From Pseudalgibacter alginicilyticus (GTDB taxonomy: Bacteria; Bacteroidota; Bacteroidia; Flavobacteriales; Flavobacteriaceae), in assembly GCF_001310225.1 (NCBI RefSeq), contig NZ_CP012898.1, forward strand, positions 3,776,001-3,840,000: DNA of 64,000 nt, given 5' to 3'. Under the pieces are notes generated by a model. That model was not told the origin of the DNA, searched no databases, and worked only from the letters and a program-made list of their open reading frames with translations. The number at the start of each line of letters is the position of its first letter. Within the stretch, counting starts at the first letter, position 1. Both the position numbers and the translations under genes were made by a program. This document shows, one piece after another, positions 52,875 to 61,875 of the stretch.

Positions 52875-54567
52875 AATTTGAATTTATGGTTTGAAATAAA
52901 CATGCAATGCTAATAACAATAACACAACCAACAAAGTTTAGCCATAAAAAGGGCAGATTGATTAATTCATTCTCGTTTAAAAAGTAGAGAGTAATAACAA
53001 TAATTTGTGTAATGATAGCAGCAATAAAAACGGCATTTCCTTTAACGAATTTAAAGAAAAACGCCAACAGGAAAATACCTAATACATTGCCGTAAAAAAT
53101 AGAGCCGATGATGTTTACCAATTGGATTAAGTTTTCGGCTAAGTTAGCTATACAAGCTACACCAATAGCAATAATACCCCAGGCAAAGGTGAACCATTTA
53201 GAGGCTTTAACCATTTGTTCCTCGGTTTTTTCAACCGTATTTCGTTTGTATAAATCTATGGTAGTTGTTGAGCCAAGTGCATTTAATTCAGATGCAGTAC
53301 TGGACATGGCTGCACTCAATATAACAGCTAATAATAAACCAATGAGGCCACGCGGTAAATTGTTCAGTATAAAATGAATAAATACATAATCTTTATCATT
53401 ACTTTCTATTTTAATTTTTTGCTTATCAGCAGCTTTGTCAATAAGTGAACGAGCTTGTTCTCTTAACTTTTCATTAGAAGCATCAATTGATAATAAATAC
53501 TGAGAATCATTAAATTTTTTTGAATGTATAGATGTTTTAATATGATTTTGTTTATCAATAAAAACTTGCTGATGTTGCTTTTGGAGGTTTTTGTAATCAT
53601 CAGCGTATTCCGAATTCAAAACTACCTCCGTGCCAACAGGATTAAAATTTAATGGTGCTTGATTGAATTGATAAAACACAAATACCATGACCCCAACAAT
53701 TAAGATAAAAAACTGCATTGGGATTTTTAAAAGACCATTGAAAAGCAAGCCTAATTGCATTTCTTTTACAGATTTTCCAGATAAGTATCGTTGTACTTGA
53801 CTTTGGTCCGTCCCAAAATAAGAGAGCATTAAAAATGTACCACCAATTATGCCACTCCAAAATGTGTATCGATTATTTAAATCAAAAGAAAAATCTAATA
53901 CTTCCATTTTTCCACTGGCACCAGCAATATTAAGTGCTTTGCTAAATGTGATGTCTGTAGGTAGCTTGCTAACAATTAAAAAGAAAGCCACTAACATACC
54001 AAAAAATATTATTACCATTTGATGTTTTTGAGTAACATTAACAGCACGTGTCCCTCCAGAAACGGTATAGATAATAACCAAAAAACCAATGATGATGTTT
54101 AGTGTTAACAAGTCCCAACCTAAAACCACAGAAAGTATAATGGCAGGAGCAAAAATGGTGATACCTGCAGCCAAGCCACGTTGTATTAAAAACAAAATTG
54201 CAGTGAGGGTTCTGGTTTTTAAATCGAATCTGTTTTCCAAAAATTCATAAGCCGTATACACTTTTAGTCGGTGGTATAATGGAATAAAAACCATACAAAT
54301 AACCACCATGGCAATAGGTAACCCGAAATAGAATTGTACAAAGCCCATACCATCATTAAAGGCCTGTCCCGGGGTTGATAAAAAGGTAATGGCACTGGCT
54401 TGAGTTGCCATAACTGATAGACCTATAGTCCACCATTTTGATGTGTTACCACCTCTTAAATAGTCCTGCACATTTTTGCTTCCACGGGTCTGCCATGTTC
54501 CATAGCTTACTATGGCTATTAATGTAACTGCTAAAACGGTCCAATCAATCCAACTGAGTGTTTGCAT
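52855..54567 (-). CDS. Sodium:solute symporter (SSS family)
   Basis: The 570-residue protein has about 13 membrane helices: SYGTWQTRGSKNVQDYLRGGN and WTIGLSVMATQASAITFLSTPGQAF in the first two helices, and the sodium-site helix AVILSAAMSSTASELNALGSTTTIDLYKR in the family position. A soluble insert of about 70 residues (NLQKQHQQVFIDKQNH to IESNDKDY) lies between helices near residues 320-395. The substrate is unclear; sugar or sialic-acid-like compounds are typical. The gene starts three bases after a 31-codon membrane peptide gene. Confidence 0.92.
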   Translation of the reverse strand: MQTLSWIDWTVLAVTLIAIVSYGTWQTRGSKNVQDYLRGGNTSKWWTIGLSVMATQASAITFLSTPGQAFNDGMGFVQFYFGLPIAMVVICMVFIPLYHRLKVYTAYEFLENRFDLKTRTLTAILFLIQRGLAAGITIFAPAIILSVVLGWDLLTLNIIIGFLVIIYTVSGGTRAVNVTQKHQMVIIFFGMLVAFFLIVSKLPTDITFSKALNIAGASGKMEVLDFSFDLNNRYTFWSGIIGGTFLMLSYFGTDQSQVQRYLSGKSVKEMQLGLLFNGLLKIPMQFFILIVGVMVFVFYQFNQAPLNFNPVGTEVVLNSEYADDYKNLQKQHQQVFIDKQNHIKTSIHSKKFNDSQYLLSIDASNEKLREQARSLIDKAADKQKIKIESNDKDYVFIHFILNNLPRGLIGLLLAVILSAAMSSTASELNALGSTTTIDLYKRNTVEKTEEQMVKASKWFTFAWGIIAIGVACIANLAENLIQLVNIIGSIFYGNVLGIFLLAFFFKFVKGNAVFIAAIITQIIVITLYFLNENELINLPFLWLNFVGCVIVISIACLFQTINSNYEQLKS

Positions 54568-54570
54568 GAA

Positions 54571-54666
54571 TTAAAAGGCTTTTGTTATTAGGTAAAATAA
54601 GATAAAGTATATGGCGTTGGCCACCAATACGAGTGTGTACATTTTTTGCCATTTATAGTGTTTCAT
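54571..54666 (-). CDS. 31-residue single-helix membrane peptide, candidate symporter subunit
   Basis: The ATG at 54666-54664 overlaps the stop of the PIG-L gene by one base (TAATG). The frame ends in TAA at 54573-54571, three bases before the SSS symporter start. The peptide begins MKHYKWQKMYTLV and continues with a 20-residue hydrophobic helix (VLVANAIYFILFYLITKAF). Its tight packing on both sides and a clean basic-then-hydrophobic design argue that it is translated. Several SSS carriers work with small membrane subunits, so it may be an accessory subunit here (inference). Confidence 0.65.
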   Translation of the reverse strand: MKHYKWQKMYTLVLVANAIYFILFYLITKAF

Positions 54667-57188
54667 TATTTAGAGTCTTTTGTGTTTATATTACCTTTTC
54701 CAATGGAAAGTATATTGGCAAATAATCGGTAAGCACCAGAAACTCCTTCAGGAAATTCTCTAAAAAAGCTTAAGCCTGTATAAATATAGTAGCCTTTCCC
54801 ATATTTCGCGACAATTAAGCTGCCTTTTTTTGCAGACTCGCCTTTATCGCTCATAGATAAAATAGGGGTAAAAGCTTTGTCCCAATCACTTGGAAAATAC
54901 AACCCACGTTCTTGTTTCCAGTCTTCAAAATCTTGTTTTGTTATTTTGTTTGGGTAATTTAATAACGGATGATTGGGAGCTAAAAATGTTACGTCAGCAT
55001 TTTCATCAGTTACACGGTCACGAGATAATGTTAAATCATACGGTGCTAATTCATTTGTAAGTAAGCCACGATTGGTGTTGTATTGTACTACCATGTTACC
55101 ACCATTAGCCACAAAATCAAATAAAAATTGTTGCTTAAATTTCAATGTTTCAACAGTATTATAAGCTCTAATACCAATAACTACAGCGTCAAAAGAACTT
55201 AATGTTTCAGGGGTAATAGACTCCGGTTTTAGGATAGTAACATTATATCCTATTTGTCTTAAGCTTTCTGGAACCACATCACCAGCCCCTTCAATGTAAG
55301 CAATGTTTTCTCCTTTCTTTTTAATATCTAAGCGAACCATTTTACTCTCACTAGGAAGTAAAATGGTTTGAAATGGTATGTGGTTATAGTCAATTTCAAT
55401 AAGCTCTTTAGAATACTGTTTATCATTTATAGAAACAATGGGAGAAATATACCCTTCGCTTTGATGAATTGGCGGAGTGATGGTGAACACAAATTTTTGT
55501 TCTTCTCCTTTATGGGGAATTAGTATTTTTTGTTTTTGAGGATATATTTTCCAATCATTAGGGTGCGATATTTCTATATAGCCTTCTAAATTATTGCGAC
55601 CTGCTTTTACTGTTACTGAAATTTCTTTTTGATGGGTATTTTCAAAAATGATAACTTTTTCAGAGATTTTAGCAGATGCCTCGGGAATAATTTCAAAAGG
55701 TTTATAAACCTCGCCTTTAACGGGGTCATTGGTTTTATAAACGATGGGTTTTGAATATGAAATTGGGGTGCCTTCAATCATAAGGTTAAAAACAATATTA
55801 TTTGGCTTAGGAGTTTCAGGTAAACCAATCCAAAGAGGATTATCTACATGATACATACCCAATGTTCCTTTTTTACTTAACCAATATGGTGTGGTTGGAG
55901 CTTGGTTAGCTTCAATTGTTATGGTTTCACTAAAATGGTATCCAATATTGTTTTTTAATTGTATGCTTTTTTGAATAGCTAATTTATTGGAAGTTATATA
56001 ATTTTCTAAAACAATATTTGAATGGCTTCTGTTAATAGCTTCAATATTGATTTTAATAGTTTCGTTATTGGTGGTATGATTGGTACTTGATGAGGCTTCC
56101 AAATACAGTCCAGCACAAGCCGCAATGATGTTTTTTATTTCTTTAGATTTGAGCTGTTTCCAATGTTCATTATTTAAATTTTGAATTAATTGATAAGCGC
56201 GAACTAACTCTTTTATTGAAGCTGAAGGATTATTAAAGTTATAATTTTTTTGTACTTGATTTAAAATACTTTCAATAGCTTGTCCGCCTTCAATACGGCT
56301 CCATGATGTATCAATACCTTCAAAAATGTTTAATTTGTCTTGAGGAAAATCCCCTTTTATCAGTTCTAAATATTCAAACAATTCGCCCCGTGTTCCAGTA
56401 TTTCCAAAGCCTTGTGATGCATGCATACTTCTACTTAAAGCAGCAATTTCAGTATTACTCAATCCGCTTGACGCATAATAAACCCCTAAGTCCAAACTAA
56501 TAAAATTTGATTTATCTACTTCATCTAATTTTTCTTGGCTGCCATAAAACCGCCAAGAAGGATTGAAAAATACACGTTTTGGTTGCCAAACATCAACATT
56601 TTTTAGTTGATCAGGGTAGGCTGAATTGTTGTTAGCTAAATCAAAAGCTTCAACACTTAATATTGCTGAAGTTGTATGATGTCCATGTGTGTTTCCAGAA
56701 CTTCTATGGTCAAATCGGTTTATTATAACATCTGGTTTAAACTTTCTAATGGCTAAAACCACATCGCTTAATATTTCCTCTTTGTTCCAAATAGTTAAGG
56801 TTTCGTCTGGGTGTTTTGAAAATCCAAAATCGTTGGCTCTTGTAAACAGTTGTTCGCCACCATCAATGCGTCTAGCACCCAATAATTCTTGGGTTCGGAT
56901 AACACCCAATTGTTCCCTGATTTCTGGGCCTATTAAATTTTGTCCGCCATCACCACGTGTTAAAGACAGATAAGCCGTCCGTGCATTGACATGATTGGCC
57001 ATATAGGAAATAAGTCTGGTGTTTTCATCGTCAGGGTGAGCAGCTACATATAAAACTGAGCCTAAAAAATTAAGTTTTTGAATGGACTGATAAATTTCGG
57101 AAGCATTAGGTTTTTGGGGGTGTTGGGCTTGTGTTGAAAAAGATATAAAACCTATTAAAATAAGGAAAAGTAAACGTTTTTGCATCAT
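54666..57188 (-). CDS. Secreted PIG-L/LmbE-family deacetylase-like protein with C-terminal amidotransferase-like domain
   Basis: The 840-residue protein has a signal peptide (about 1-22, STQAQ). The PIG-L domain covers about 42-300, with the zinc motif AHPDDE at 50-55, RGDGGQN near 79-84 and a His cluster THGHH at 167-171. Family members remove acetyl groups from N-acetylglucosamine-type substrates. A beta-rich middle follows, and the last 220 residues contain SFDAVVIGIRAYNTVETLKF and GGNMVVQYNTNRG, resembling a ThuA/class I amidotransferase-like fold without a catalytic Cys. It is the first gene of the operon that continues into the membrane peptide and SSS symporter. Confidence 0.88.
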   Translation of the reverse strand: MMQKRLLFLILIGFISFSTQAQHPQKPNASEIYQSIQKLNFLGSVLYVAAHPDDENTRLISYMANHVNARTAYLSLTRGDGGQNLIGPEIREQLGVIRTQELLGARRIDGGEQLFTRANDFGFSKHPDETLTIWNKEEILSDVVLAIRKFKPDVIINRFDHRSSGNTHGHHTTSAILSVEAFDLANNNSAYPDQLKNVDVWQPKRVFFNPSWRFYGSQEKLDEVDKSNFISLDLGVYYASSGLSNTEIAALSRSMHASQGFGNTGTRGELFEYLELIKGDFPQDKLNIFEGIDTSWSRIEGGQAIESILNQVQKNYNFNNPSASIKELVRAYQLIQNLNNEHWKQLKSKEIKNIIAACAGLYLEASSSTNHTTNNETIKINIEAINRSHSNIVLENYITSNKLAIQKSIQLKNNIGYHFSETITIEANQAPTTPYWLSKKGTLGMYHVDNPLWIGLPETPKPNNIVFNLMIEGTPISYSKPIVYKTNDPVKGEVYKPFEIIPEASAKISEKVIIFENTHQKEISVTVKAGRNNLEGYIEISHPNDWKIYPQKQKILIPHKGEEQKFVFTITPPIHQSEGYISPIVSINDKQYSKELIEIDYNHIPFQTILLPSESKMVRLDIKKKGENIAYIEGAGDVVPESLRQIGYNVTILKPESITPETLSSFDAVVIGIRAYNTVETLKFKQQFLFDFVANGGNMVVQYNTNRGLLTNELAPYDLTLSRDRVTDENADVTFLAPNHPLLNYPNKITKQDFEDWKQERGLYFPSDWDKAFTPILSMSDKGESAKKGSLIVAKYGKGYYIYTGLSFFREFPEGVSGAYRLFANILSIGKGNINTKDSK

Positions 57189-57206
57189 AAGTGTTTGCTA
57201 ATTTTT

Positions 57207-57214
57207 CAAATATA
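57207..57214 (-). promoter_or_regulatory. -7 promoter element for the PIG-L/SSS operon
   Basis: TATATTTG on the minus strand is a perfect TAnnTTTG match, 19 bases before the start at 57188. It directly abuts the terminator of the preceding gene. No -33 TTG box is visible. Confidence 0.4.
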
Positions 57215-57242
57215 AAAAAGAAACCAGCGGAATGGCTGGTTT
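57214..57242 (-). terminator. Terminator after the small lipoprotein gene
   Basis: AAACCAGC at 57221-57228 and GCTGGTTT at 57235-57242 form a perfect 8-bp stem with a six-base loop. On the minus strand it is followed by CTTTTTT (57220-57214). Confidence 0.78.
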
Positions 57243-57273
57243 TAATTTTTATTTAACGGTTTGAAAACATGAA

Positions 57274-57735
57274 TCAGATTTTACGCAGTTTGTCTGTTTT
57301 AGGTTCTTTAGGGTTGAAATTTCCTTGGTTTTGATTAAAAAAAAGTTCTTGAATAGAGTCCATACGCTGCATCATACTTTTTATGTGTTCATCATGATTC
57401 ATAAATCCGTTATAAAAGAAGTTGTCTGGGGTGAAATTGCCAGATAAAGAATCTGGTTTAAAAAAATCATTAAAAAATGAATCGTTAAAAAATGAATGGC
57501 TGTTAAAATGTTGTTGAAACTTTTGCTTTAAACTATCGTGCAATTTACCATTGGTAGCATAACTATAGGAATAAATGGAATCGTATTTTATCAAATTTCC
57601 AAATTCATCATATTTTTTGTTTACGTGAACGTTTTCATTGGGTTTTATAGTGTTTTCTTCACTTTTTTGTTTGTCTTGTCCCGAACAGTTAAAAAATAAA
57701 AGACAAAACAAAAGTATAAGATTTAGAGTTTTCAT
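57274..57735 (-). CDS. Small lipoprotein, unrecognised
   Basis: The 153-residue lipoprotein has its lipidated Cys at 17 (LFFNCSGQ). It is rich in Asn, Phe, Ser and Lys. The central stretch (HFNSHSFFNDSFFNDFF) repeats an NDSFF unit and is low in complexity. No family is recognised and there is no catalytic motif. It is transcribed alone, with its own terminator at 57214. It may be a genus-specific surface protein. Confidence 0.65.
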   Translation of the reverse strand: MKTLNLILLFCLLFFNCSGQDKQKSEENTIKPNENVHVNKKYDEFGNLIKYDSIYSYSYATNGKLHDSLKQKFQQHFNSHSFFNDSFFNDFFKPDSLSGNFTPDNFFYNGFMNHDEHIKSMMQRMDSIQELFFNQNQGNFNPKEPKTDKLRKI

Positions 57736-57883
57736 CGTTTTATATTTTTAGAATTACACAATATTTTTGGTAGTAAAATTTCAAAAAATATACCAAATGC
57801 GCGAAGTCAAATAGGAGAGAGTTTTAAAATGTCAAATTGACAGAGCTACTTTTTTTGATGAGTTTGTTTATGGTGTTTTTGAT

Positions 57884-58502
57884 TTATTCTTTTACTTCTG
57901 TGTAACTGGGTAATCCGTGTAAGCATTTTATAATTTGGTTTCCATCTGGTTCACCTGCGTGACATGATAGTCTTTAGGTCATCAAAGTGTCCACTATAGT
58001 TATCTAAAGTAGGTTTGTTACCGTTTTTGACTATCAACCCAGAGATACCAAATCCGTCAATTGCATAACCAATTATTGCTGCGTGTAAATTAGTTTGAGT
58101 AGTTTCCTTCGTTGAGCCTGAAACAGCATGGTAATGATATCCTTCGTGCAGCTTTACGTGACCGTCTTGGTCTTACAATGGCACAATTGTATGGGTAGTT
58201 AATATAGTGTGAGTTGGTGCAGATGAGGGGGCATAATTCACTCCGTTAAAAGCTAATATTATATCTCTTCTTCTAAAATTTAGAGGAGTTTTAGATATTT
58301 TGAAGCTACTGGAATTATAAAATTAGTTATTTGATCTTTGATATATTCGGGTAAGCATTCCGTTCATTTCTGAAATTATTTGTTCAGAAAAAGGTCTCTG
58401 TTGATTCGGTTCTTGTTATTCTTTTTTTTCTTGATTTGATTTGTAAGAAATTAAGATTAATAAAGGTGATATTAGCAATAAGACATATTTTGTTTTTTTG
58501 AG
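57884..58502 (-). pseudogene. YHYH-domain protein pseudogene
   Basis: On the minus strand one frame from about 58502 gives a signal-like start (KKTKYVLLLISPLLILISYK), then LAFNGVNYAPSSAPTHTILTTHT, GHVKLHEGYHYHAVSG and HAAIIGYAIDGFGISGL. This is the core of the YHYH family (PF14240). In-frame stops occur after KKE, after RSNN and after TIVPL. A frameshift near 57960 moves the normal C-terminus (AGEPDGNQIIKCLHGLPSYTE, ending at TAA 57884) into another frame. The start codon position reads CTC. It lies directly after the aldo/keto reductase gene. The bases 57736-57883 show nothing. Confidence 0.8.
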
Positions 58503-58508
58503 TTTATT

Positions 58509-59363
58509 TTAATTTTTAATATCTAAGACATCAGGCCAAATATTAGGCAATTCTCCGCTAAATCCCATTTCTGGTAGCTCATTTATTAGCAGCATTTCTT
58601 TATCTGATAATTTAAAGTCGAAAATGTTAAAGTTATCTTCAATTCTTTTCAGTGTATTTGATTTCGGAATACTGATGACTCCGTGCTGAGTAATCCATCT
58701 TAAACAGATTTGAGCTATAGATTTATGGTGGTGTTTAGCTAGGGATTGGATTACTTCATTTCCAAATACTTTGCCGCGTGCCAACGGTGACCAAGATTCA
58801 ACCATAATATCATTCGATTTGCAAAATTCAGTCAATTCTGGTTGCCAATAACCGGGGTGGAATTCAATTTGATTGATAGCTGGTGCCACATTTGCAGTTA
58901 AAAAAAGAGCTTCTAAATGTTCTTGCCAAAAATTACTTAGCCCTATGGATTTTATTTTCCCGTCAGCTTGCAATTCCTCCATAGCACGCCAAGTATCAGC
59001 ATTTGTTTTTTGCCAATCGTCATAATTCCTTGCATTGGCAGGCCAATGGATTAAATATAGGTCAATATAATCCAACTTTAAGGTTTTTAATGACTTGTTA
59101 AAGGCTTTTTTAGTTGCTTCGTATCCTAAATTTTCACGCCATAATTTTGTGGTTATTATAATTTCTTTTCTATCAAAGCCACTTTCATGTATGGCTGTAC
59201 CAACTTCTTTCTCATTGTTATATTTGGCAGCGGTGTCAAACATTCTGTAGCCTATTTTTAAGGCATTCTTTATGGATTGAATACCTTCTTGCTCTGTAGA
59301 TTTGTATGTTCCAAAACCTATAATAGGTAGTTTATTACCGTCGTTTAATACTATTTCTTTCAT
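58509..59363 (-). CDS. Aldo/keto reductase
   Basis: The 284-residue NADPH-dependent reductase is a complete TIM-barrel member of the AKR superfamily. The catalytic tetrad is D43 (MFDTAAKY), Y48, K73 (TTKLW) and H106 (YLIHWP). Cofactor-binding motifs are SIGLSNF, NQIEFHPG and the C-terminal IPKSNTLKRIEDNF. Likely substrates are aldehydes or ketones such as methylglyoxal. A perfect -7 box (TACATTTG, minus strand 59447-59440) lies 77 bases upstream. The YHYH pseudogene follows immediately and may once have been co-transcribed. Confidence 0.94.
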   Translation of the reverse strand: MKEIVLNDGNKLPIIGFGTYKSTEQEGIQSIKNALKIGYRMFDTAAKYNNEKEVGTAIHESGFDRKEIIITTKLWRENLGYEATKKAFNKSLKTLKLDYIDLYLIHWPANARNYDDWQKTNADTWRAMEELQADGKIKSIGLSNFWQEHLEALFLTANVAPAINQIEFHPGYWQPELTEFCKSNDIMVESWSPLARGKVFGNEVIQSLAKHHHKSIAQICLRWITQHGVISIPKSNTLKRIEDNFNIFDFKLSDKEMLLINELPEMGFSGELPNIWPDVLDIKN

Positions 59364-59490
59364 CTAGTTTTTTAGCGTTTTTATATTGCCACTATGGTGT
59401 CTGTTAAAGGAAAGGTTGTCTAAATTTTAGAATAAAATTCAAATGTAGCAATCGTGCAACGACTTTTTTATATTAACAAGACATCATTTT

Positions 59491-61230
59491 TTACTGAATA
59501 AAATATACTCTTTTAATTTTATTGTTTTCAATGTGATAAATAGCTACAGCTTCAATGATTTTATTTCCAAATTGAACACGCTCTTTATCTATAACAATAT
59601 TACCTTGAACAATTCTCTCTTTTAGTTCACAATGTAGGTTAGGTATTTTGTCAAACATTTTTGAATAGTGTTTTCTCATTGTTTCTTTACCTCTATAAAG
59701 CAGTTTGTCAGGATAAGAATAAATTTCAACGTCATCTGCATATGGTTCTAAAAAGGCATCGATATTTCTAAAATTATATGCATTTAATTGTCTTTGAGCT
59801 AAATCAGTTGGTGAGTCTTTAATAAGTGTATTAGGTTTAATAAAGACCCCTTTATTGATAACCGTATTTATTTTGGTAACATTTTCAATGTCTTCAATCG
59901 GGTTGGCATCTAATAATACAAGATTTGCTTTTTTGCCAATAGTGACTGTACCAAATTCATTTTCCTTATCAAAAACTTTTGCACCATTTAAAGTTGAAGC
60001 TTGAATGATTTTCCAATTACTCATTCCGCTTTTTCGCATAGCTTTTAATTCTTTTAAGTAGGATGAAGCGTGTAAAGTACCAATATTTCCTGCGTCAGTA
60101 CCAGTAGCAATTAAAACTCCTGCATCTGATAAAATTTTTAAATTAACCAAACTAATTGAGTCTGTTTTTTTTAAGTTTTCAATACTTTTTTGAGAGTTTG
60201 CATAGTTTTTATAATTCTTCACTAATGTAGTATCAGATAAATGTTTTAAATCCAATAAAGAACCTAATTGATGTGAATCTGCTTTTAGTAACTCATAGTT
60301 ACTTATATTTAATTTTTGACCGAATGTATTAACGTATCCATTGTGAACAATTAATGTTGGGCTGAGTATCGTTTTGTTTTTCTTCAATAATTTAACAAAA
60401 TCATCTTTTAAAATTTCATCATCTATACTATGCACCAAAAAATCAGCCCCATTTTCAACAGCCAATTGAGCTGTAATCCTTTGGGTTGCATGCACAGCTA
60501 CTTTTAAATTGTTTTTATGTGCTTCATTTATTATTGCTTTTATAATTGGAAGGTTTTTGTGAGCACTTTCTTCTATGCTTAAACCGTCAACTCCTACTAT
60601 ATACCAGATTTTTATAAAATCGGGTTTGTATTTTAGCTGTTTTTGAACTCCATTAATACCATCTTCAATAGTTTTTGTTAATATAAAAGGTTCATTTTCT
60701 CCTAAGTCTTCATAGACTTTTGGTTCATAGGTAGTCAATAAGGGACCAGTAATAAAAATGGAAGGAGAGAATGGTTTATCTGTAAAATTATTTCGTTGCT
60801 TCAGTAAATGATAGTTTGCACCTACATCTATAACGGTTGTAATTCCATTTTCAACATATCTTTTTAATTTGGTTTCCATATCAGTGTTTGCATAGGCTAT
60901 TTCCTGATTATAATCTTTAAATTTTCGAAGATCTATAGCATCAGGACGTGTATATAATCCTCCATTTTGGAAAAAATGAATATGTGTATCTATTAAGCCA
61001 GGAATCAAATATTTACCCGTTCCATCTATTATTGTGGCATTTTTTGGTAAGATTTTATTATTGCTTTTATGAATGTTTGATATTAAATCGTCAGTAATAA
61101 TCACTGTTTGATTAGATATTAATTTTTGTTTTTCAACGTCAATAATGGTCACATTTTTGATGCAGGTTTGAGTATATAGATAGTTTGAAAAGATAAAAAG
61201 CAATAAGGGGAAGAGGCATTTATTTTTCAT
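59491..61230 (-). CDS. Exported amidohydrolase fused to NTF2/SnoaL-like domain
   Basis: The 579-residue protein has a signal peptide (about 1-20). An amidohydrolase domain of the imidazolonepropionase/prolidase-like type spans about 25-455: metal ligands H83 and H85 (GLIDTHIHFF), a Lys-type segment DFIKIWY, His in AVHATQ, His in FLVHSIDDE and catalytic Asp in ATGTDAGN. Residues about 470-579 add an NTF2-like domain (RQLNAYNFRNIDAFLEPYADDVEIYSYP). It would hydrolyse amide or ester bonds of a small periplasmic substrate such as an Xaa-Pro dipeptide; this is inferred from relatives. The NTF2-like tail is not usual for the family. Confidence 0.87.
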   Translation of the reverse strand: MKNKCLFPLLLFIFSNYLYTQTCIKNVTIIDVEKQKLISNQTVIITDDLISNIHKSNNKILPKNATIIDGTGKYLIPGLIDTHIHFFQNGGLYTRPDAIDLRKFKDYNQEIAYANTDMETKLKRYVENGITTVIDVGANYHLLKQRNNFTDKPFSPSIFITGPLLTTYEPKVYEDLGENEPFILTKTIEDGINGVQKQLKYKPDFIKIWYIVGVDGLSIEESAHKNLPIIKAIINEAHKNNLKVAVHATQRITAQLAVENGADFLVHSIDDEILKDDFVKLLKKNKTILSPTLIVHNGYVNTFGQKLNISNYELLKADSHQLGSLLDLKHLSDTTLVKNYKNYANSQKSIENLKKTDSISLVNLKILSDAGVLIATGTDAGNIGTLHASSYLKELKAMRKSGMSNWKIIQASTLNGAKVFDKENEFGTVTIGKKANLVLLDANPIEDIENVTKINTVINKGVFIKPNTLIKDSPTDLAQRQLNAYNFRNIDAFLEPYADDVEIYSYPDKLLYRGKETMRKHYSKMFDKIPNLHCELKERIVQGNIVIDKERVQFGNKIIEAVAIYHIENNKIKRVYFIQ

Positions 61231-61875
61231 TTCATAAAGTATTATTGTTTCATAAGTGTTATTAGCTTGTACCTATTGGTTTTGTGTATGTCTCGTTTAG
61301 AATACTCATAGCTTATTTTCTACAGTGACTGAAAGATAGTCAATAAGATTGAATTTTTTAGAGGAAATTCAGCAGTAATGGACTATGTATATTTTAAGTT
61401 TGCCCAGTTGGTTGGAAGGAGAAATTTTCAATATCTTATGTGTTGTTTAGCATTGGCATCACACATTCTGTATTGCTATCGGTATTTTTTAACTTGGATA
61501 TCGTTTCAAATTTTTTCGTTATTTTTCGAACCAAACCATGTTATTATAACAGTTTTTAAGGTTACTAAGGTAAAAAGTTAGTAGAAAGCCTTTGCTATTA
61601 CAAAAGTAGTAGGCCTTATGATGAAAATTTTGTTTCCAAATTAGTTTTTAAAAGGATTCGTTTTTTTACCATAATACTTTGTTTGGCTTTCGTATTTTTT
61701 CAATCTCATTTTCAATAAATAGCAGGAACGAGAATTGCAATCTGCTTGGACATCGCGTTTGCTTAATATATTTTTAAATGTCGAAATGTAATGTCACATT
61801 TTATTGTCATTTGTTGTTATATAGGATTATGCTCAATAGGACACTGAAGAAAAAAATCGTTGTAGTTTTTATTAA
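61231..61875. other. Long intergenic region without recognised gene
   Basis: This 645-base gap is AT-rich. A 67-codon open frame at 61378-61581 on the plus strand has no recognisable features. An imperfect inverted repeat (AAGCCTTTGCTATTAC / GTAGTAGGCCTT) lies at about 61587-61619. The phrase FKFAQLVGRRNFQYL in the 67-codon frame vaguely recalls the N-terminus of IS4-type transposases, but nothing after it supports that. Confidence 0.4.

Noticed and set aside
61378-61581. 67-codon open frame on the plus strand, vaguely like the start of an IS4-type transposase
   Set aside because: The resemblance covers about 15 residues only and does not continue. There are no inverted repeats or neighbouring transposase fragments.
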